From Catenulispora sp. GP43 (GTDB lineage Bacteria > Actinomycetota > Actinomycetes > Streptomycetales > Catenulisporaceae), in contig NZ_JBGCCT010000008.1 of assembly GCF_041260665.1 (NCBI RefSeq), forward strand, positions 310,001 through 374,000: DNA of 64,000 nt, given 5' to 3'. Every line of letters begins with the position of its first letter. The first letter of the stretch is position 1. The position numbers and the translations under genes were made by a program. Shown here piece by piece: positions 60,250 to 64,000 of this stretch. The notes beneath the pieces were generated by a model that did not search any database, had not been told where the DNA came from, and saw only the letters and a list, made by a program, of their open reading frames with translations.

Positions 60250-60816
60250 ATGAGCACGATTCACGAGCAGTTGACCGAGGCCGCCGACCAGGCCGCGCGT
60301 GTCGTCGCCGGCACCGATCCCGGCCGGTTCACCGATAAGACCCCGTGTTCGGACTGGGACGTCAAGGAGCTGCTGAACCACCTGATCCTCTGGACGGCGT
60401 ACTCCTTCGAGCGCCGGGCCCGCAGCGAGCAGGTCGGCCCCGACCTGACCGAGCGCGACTTCGCCTCCGAACCCGACTACGCCGCCGCCTACCGCGCCCA
60501 GCTCGACCGCGCCCTGGCCGCCTGGGCCCCGCCCGAGGTGTGGGAGAGCGAGATCGACACCGGCGGCGGCAAGACCCCCGCCCCGCAGGTCGCCGAGATG
60601 ATCCTGATGGAGATGGTCCTGCACGGCTGGGACCTGGCCACCGCCACCGGTCAGCCGTACGAGATCTCCGACGAGATCGCCGGCACCGTCGCCCAGGCCG
60701 TCGAGGCCTCGGCGGAGATGTACCGGCAGTACGACGGGTTCGCGGCCGAGGTGCAGATCGGCCAGGACGCGACGACGTTGGAGAAGGCGCTCGCGGTGTC
60801 GGGGCGGCGGGCGTAG
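60250..60816 (+). CDS. maleylpyruvate isomerase-fold protein (TIGR03086-like)
   Basis: 188 residues. TPCSDWDVKELLNHLILWTAYSFERRA and MILMEMVLHGWDLATATGQPYEI are the mycothiol-dependent DinB-like family marks, with metal-binding His residues in NHL and LHGWD. Such proteins occur in mycothiol-producing actinomycetes. TAGCGT (60238-60243) ends 6 bases before the ATG, again suggesting a leaderless mRNA. Probably regulated by the divergent AraC protein. Confidence 0.87.
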   Translation: MSTIHEQLTEAADQAARVVAGTDPGRFTDKTPCSDWDVKELLNHLILWTAYSFERRARSEQVGPDLTERDFASEPDYAAAYRAQLDRALAAWAPPEVWESEIDTGGGKTPAPQVAEMILMEMVLHGWDLATATGQPYEISDEIAGTVAQAVEASAEMYRQYDGFAAEVQIGQDATTLEKALAVSGRRA

Positions 60817-60849
60817 CGGGCACGGCCGCGTCTGCGCGTCGCCGTGCCC

Positions 60850-60921
60850 GACCAGGACAGGGCCCAGCCGCTCCGCAGCGTCTCCGCGAATCGCGTTGGG
60901 CGCTTCGGCCCTGTCCTGGTC
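60850..60921. repeat. 15-bp perfect inverted repeat with 42-bp spacer
   Basis: GACCAGGACAGGGCC (60850-60864) is exactly inverted at 60907-60921. No target duplication is evident. It may be a terminator for the gene ending at 60816, or a miniature mobile element. Confidence 0.7.
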
Positions 60922-60949
60922 AACCATCAAGGTCAGTTCTGTTCCGGGA

Positions 60950-61297
60950 TCACAGCCGCACGCCGGTCCAGGCGCCTCCCGGCCACGCGCGCCGTGGCAG
61001 TATTCGAATGATCTTCGACTCCTTCTCCGTGGCGGGCGGGGCATCGTCGCTCTCGACGATCAGCTTGTCCGTCCCCGCCGCAAGCAGATGCGCGGTCGCC
61101 CCCAGCGGCACCAGAGCCGTGGCGGCCGAAGCCGTCGCCCGCGCACCGGCGCTACCCGAGCGCACCGCCCGATCGAAGCACTCCCGCGCCAGGCGCGACT
61201 TGCCCACCCCCGCCGCCCCGTGCACGATCAGCCCGCGCCGCCGGCCCGACCCCCATGCCTGACAAAGCGCCGCCAGCTCTTCGTCCCGGCCGGCCAA
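60950..61297 (-). pseudogene. N-terminal remnant of a LuxR-family ATPase regulator
   Basis: Minus strand: WPLAGRDEELAALCQAW, then GLIVHGAAGVGKSRLARECFDRAV (Walker A) and ATALVPLGATAHLLAAGTD match the first 90 residues of MalT-like LuxR regulators of about 900 residues. The frame then enters unrelated sequence and stops. Upstream there is a TAG, and no ATG start fits. The rest of the regulator is absent. Confidence 0.65.
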
Positions 61298-61388
61298 CGG
61301 CCAGAACGACCCGCGGTCGTTCCGTTGCTATCGCCTGAACGGCCCTACTTAATACCCGGCCCACCCCGGCCACCGGCACGATCGAGAC

Positions 61389-61625
61389 ATGCGCATGCAC
61401 GGACTCCGGGTCACCCTACAGCCGCCCGACGGCACCCCTTTCGTCGAGGACGCCATCCTCACGCTGGCCACAGGCGTCAACGGCGGCCAGCTCTACAGCG
61501 GCAACAACGGCTTCTGGATCGAAGTCGTCGACGCCGCCGACGGCACCCACGACGTCGCCGGCTTCGGCTGGCAGGACGGGAAACGGGGGCACACCATCGT
61601 TGAAACGGCACCGATCATCCTTTAG
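61389..61625 (+). CDS. small hypothetical protein
   Basis: 78 residues; not recognised. The sequence is beta-rich: LRVTLQPPDGTPFVEDAILTLATGV, NGGQLYSGNNGFWIEVVD and VAGFGWQDGKRGHTIVE. ATG 61389 or 61395 can start it; no clear ribosome binding site. It stands alone between two remnants. Confidence 0.5.
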   Translation: MRMHGLRVTLQPPDGTPFVEDAILTLATGVNGGQLYSGNNGFWIEVVDAADGTHDVAGFGWQDGKRGHTIVETAPIIL

Positions 61626-61712
61626 CTTCCGGTGCCGATCCTGCCCTCTTGCGCACTATGAGATGGCACTAATGACGGCCGAATCCGACTCCCGGTCCAG
61701 CACAACCCGTGG

Positions 61713-61889
61713 GTGACCGGCAGTGCCCAGGATTGGCAGGAGCGGCTGTTCAGCGCGCTGACATCCATGTTCGCGCGACCGACGGCCCACGGCACGCCGG
61801 TTGAGGTCGGAAAGGCCAAGGCACTGGCTTGGATCTTCGGCCGGGAGACGCTGGTCGAGCTGTCGCTGGATCAGCTCCCGAAGACCTGA
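61713..61889 (+). CDS. possible short ORF or gene remnant
   Basis: 58 residues from GTG 61713: it begins VTGSAQDWQERLFSALTSMFARP and ends GRETLVELSLDQLPKT. The in-frame codons upstream also read like protein (LPVQHNPW) until a stop near 61660, so it may be the tail of a decayed gene. It overlaps the convergent methyltransferase by 19 bp. Confidence 0.3.
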   Translation: MTGSAQDWQERLFSALTSMFARPTAHGTPVEVGKAKALAWIFGRETLVELSLDQLPKT

Positions 61890-62563
61890 GCGGGCTTGCG
61901 CGCCAGTACCTGGATCCCCGCGGCTTCGTTCCCGTTCATCGTGGCCACGGGGATCCGGCGTGTGTCCTGGATGTCGAGGCCGGCCAGCAGGTGCGGGAAG
62001 TGTTCGGCGCGGTGGTGCCGGCAGACCGCGCCGTCGCTGGTCTCGAAGACGCCGTAGGTGGCGGTGGCGGTGCCGGTGCCGGTGCCGTGCGTGGCGGCGA
62101 AGCGTTCGTAGCGCTCGATGCTGCGCGGGTCCTCGCCCAGCAGCAGATCGCTGATATACAGCAGCCCGCCGGGCCTGAGGACCCGCGTCAGCTCGCCGAT
62201 CAGCCGCTCCTGCGCCTCGTCGCCGGGGATGCAGGTCAGCACCGCGAACAGCACGACCAGGTCGAAGCTCGCGTCGGCGAACGGCAGCGCCGGCGGGGCG
62301 TCCAGGACCGCGAACCGCATCGTTGGGTGGTGCTCGCGCGCCTGTTCGATCATCCCTGCCGAGCTGTCGACGCCGGTGAGGTCGGTGAACCCGAGCTGCG
62401 CGAGCTCCGCCATGGTCCGGCCGTATCCGCAGCCGTAGTCCAGGACGGCGGCGTCCCGGCCGAGTGCGTCGGTCCACTCGGTGTGCAGCGGGTGAGTGAA
62501 GCGCTTCGTGGCCGAGACGGCGTCCCAGTACGAGGTCTGGTTGTCCAGGTCTGTGTCCGTCAT
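61871..62563 (-). CDS. class I SAM-dependent methyltransferase
   Basis: 230 residues. VLDYGCGYGRTMAELAQLGF is motif I with TGVDSSAGMIEQAR after it; LPFADASFDLVVLFAVLTCIP and LTRVLRPGGLLYISDLL are motifs II and III. A GTGTGTATAT run (encoded by short repeats) interrupts the lid region. Substrate unknown. Confidence 0.87.
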   Translation of the reverse strand: MTDTDLDNQTSYWDAVSATKRFTHPLHTEWTDALGRDAAVLDYGCGYGRTMAELAQLGFTDLTGVDSSAGMIEQAREHHPTMRFAVLDAPPALPFADASFDLVVLFAVLTCIPGDEAQERLIGELTRVLRPGGLLYISDLLLGEDPRSIERYERFAATHGTGTGTATATYGVFETSDGAVCRHHRAEHFPHLLAGLDIQDTRRIPVATMNGNEAAGIQVLARKPAQVFGS

Positions 62564-62586
62564 GCTCGGGTCCCTTCAGTCGCGCG

Positions 62587-64000
62587 CTACCTGCCGACGA
62601 GGACCTCGGCCGTGGCCTGCACGCAGACCCGCGAGATGCCGTAGCCGGCCACCCAGGCCGCGCCGCCGGGGTCGGTGTGCGCGACGCCGAGGTCGACCAC
62701 GATGGTATCGGGGCGCTCCTGGATGAGGCGGCTTACCCGGTCGAGGTCCTCGGGGGAGCGCTGGATGCCTCGTACGACGACGACCAGCGGCCGGTCGGCG
62801 GGCGCCTGGGCGGTGGCAGTGGCGGGGGTGTCGGCGATGTCGGCGAGCTTCGAGCTGGTGGTGCCCGGGAGCAGGTCGGCCAGCGGGGTGGCCAGGCTGC
62901 GGGGGAGTTCGACCTCGATGACGTGCGGGGCGGCCTTCAGTGGGAGGGCGCCATCCTCCGCGCGCAACACCCTGACCGCACGACGAGCCGCCGCGAGGCC
63001 CTCGTCAAAATTCGCCGCCTCAAACTCGGGCGCCCCAGCCTCCCGCACCTCCCGCCGCCACCGAGCGAAAGCCCCCACCTTCTCAGCAGCCTCCACCAAC
63101 CGCGCCTCGGCCAGGGTCCCGTCCCGCAGCGCCTCCGTGACCGCGGCCGTGATCGCCGCCATGTCGGCGTCCGTCGAGTTGTTGTCCACGCACACCAGGT
63201 CCATCCCGGCCGCCAGCGCGCGCACCGCTGCCCCGGCGAGTCCGTACCGCGCCCGGACCGCGGCCATCCCGATCCCGTCGGTGACTGCCAGGCCGTCGAA
63301 GCCGAGTTCGCCCCGCAGCAGTCCGCCGACCACCGCCGGGCTCACCGAGGCCGGGTGCTCGGCGTCGAACTCCGGCATCAGCAGGTGCGCGACCATCACT
63401 GCCCGCGCCCCGGCTGCCACCGCCGCGCTGAACGGCGGCAGGGTGTCGCGCCGCAGCTGCTCGAGCGTCGCCGTCACCGTCGGGAGTCCGTAGTGCGAGT
63501 CCACCACCGTGTCGCCGTGCCCGGGGAAGTGCTTCGCACACGCCGCGACCCCCGCCGCGTGCAGGCCCCGCACCGCCGCGGCGACGTGCCGCGACACCAC
63601 GGCCGGGTCCGAGCCGAAGGACCGCGCGCCGATCACCGGGTTGCGCGGCTCGGTGTTCACGTCGGCGACCGGCGCGTAGTCCAGGTCGATCCCCGTCTCG
63701 CGCACCAGCGTGCCGACCGAGCGCGCCACCGCCTCGGTGAGGGCCGCGTCGTCGATCGCGCCCAGCGCCAGGTTCCCCGGGGAGGAGGAGCCGGTGGCGA
63801 ACTCCAGCCGCGTGATGTCCCCGCCTTCCTCGTCGACGGCGACGAACGCGTCCGGATTCGCCGTGCGCACCTCGTCGGTCAGGGCCCGCAGCTGCGCCGG
63901 GGACTCGATGTTCGCCGCGAACACGATCACCGAGCCGAGCCCGCCGGCCAGCCGCCGCCGCACCCAGTCCGGCAGCGTCGTCCCCGCGAAGCCCGGCTGC
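62587..64000 (-). CDS. GH3 beta-N-acetylhexosaminidase (NagZ-like), 5' end cut
   Basis: Partial: about 471 residues are visible and the frame is open at base 64000. GH3 marks: FVAVDEEGGDITRL, the general acid/base loop CAKHFPGHGDTVVDSHYGLP, and the nucleophile in AVTDGIGM. NagZ-like enzymes release GlcNAc from muropeptides or chitin fragments. The C-terminal 130 residues form an extra domain seen in longer actinobacterial members. Confidence 0.9.
   Translation of the reverse strand, partial: QPGFAGTTLPDWVRRRLAGGLGSVIVFAANIESPAQLRALTDEVRTANPDAFVAVDEEGGDITRLEFATGSSSPGNLALGAIDDAALTEAVARSVGTLVRETGIDLDYAPVADVNTEPRNPVIGARSFGSDPAVVSRHVAAAVRGLHAAGVAACAKHFPGHGDTVVDSHYGLPTVTATLEQLRRDTLPPFSAAVAAGARAVMVAHLLMPEFDAEHPASVSPAVVGGLLRGELGFDGLAVTDGIGMAAVRARYGLAGAAVRALAAGMDLVCVDNNSTDADMAAITAAVTEALRDGTLAEARLVEAAEKVGAFARWRREVREAGAPEFEAANFDEGLAAARRAVRVLRAEDGALPLKAAPHVIEVELPRSLATPLADLLPGTTSSKLADIADTPATATAQAPADRPLVVVVRGIQRSPEDLDRVSRLIQERPDTIVVDLGVAHTDPGGAAWVAGYGISRVCVQATAEVLVGR

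Overview
The window is very GC-rich chromosomal DNA with GTG and ATG starts, many 4-base ATGA/GTGA gene overlaps and several apparently leaderless promoters. It also carries SARP and AfsR-like regulators, a CxxC-type L28, S-adenosyl methyltransferases of the actinobacterial PF04672 type and a maleylpyruvate-isomerase-fold protein. Together these point to a filamentous actinomycete; Catenulispora or a related large-genome genus is my guess, not a demonstrated assignment. I saw no rRNA, tRNA, CRISPR array, intact insertion sequence or replication origin.

Left part (1-14.6 kb): a biosynthetic gene cluster. On the minus strand a PhzD-like isochorismatase, a PhzE-like aminodeoxyisochorismate synthase, an MFS exporter, a truncated amine-oxidase-like protein and an ATP-grasp ligase are joined by 4-base overlaps. 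A cut-off SARP regulator lies beyond them. Divergently, on the plus strand, come a PGM1-type ATP-grasp ligase, a short-chain dehydrogenase, an O-carbamoyltransferase and a methyltransferase. PhzE plus PhzD should give 2,3-dihydro-3-hydroxyanthranilate, but the phenazine-assembly genes are absent from the window. The likely product is therefore a carbamoylated, methylated amide or peptide of (dihydro)hydroxyanthranilate rather than a phenazine. The divergent promoter region carries three direct repeats with an exact 11-bp period, the layout of SARP operators. A STAND-LuxR regulator closes the cluster.

Middle part: an acetyltransferase; a 32-residue leader peptide ahead of an EF-G paralogue (antibiotic-type attenuation is suspected); rpmB; an arylamine N-acetyltransferase; an IS630 remnant; a complete narGHJI operon (19.7-27.1 kb); an ArsR/SRPBCC pair with two palindromic operators; a BadF-type kinase; a thioesterase; a mismatch DNA glycosylase; and a P450. 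From 32.1 to 42.3 kb runs a myo-inositol catabolic operon (iolG, iolE, iolC, an aldolase, iolD) followed by a dedicated ABC importer and an inositol-monophosphatase-like enzyme. iolB and iolA are not in the window.

Right part (42.3-64 kb): mixed genes. These include an MFS exporter with its ArsR regulator, a phosphopantetheinyl transferase, a PF04672 methyltransferase, an Fpg/Nei glycosylase, a broken hydrolase, a thioredoxin-like lipoprotein coupled to a DsbD-alpha-like protein, an EamA/LysR pair, an acetate transporter with acetyl-CoA synthetase, a double-HTH protein, an ArsC/Spx protein, DinB-fold proteins, an AraC regulator, a LuxR-family remnant, a methyltransferase and a GH3 beta-N-acetylhexosaminidase cut by the right edge.

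A recurrent trait is short in-frame tandem repeats inside otherwise conserved proteins.
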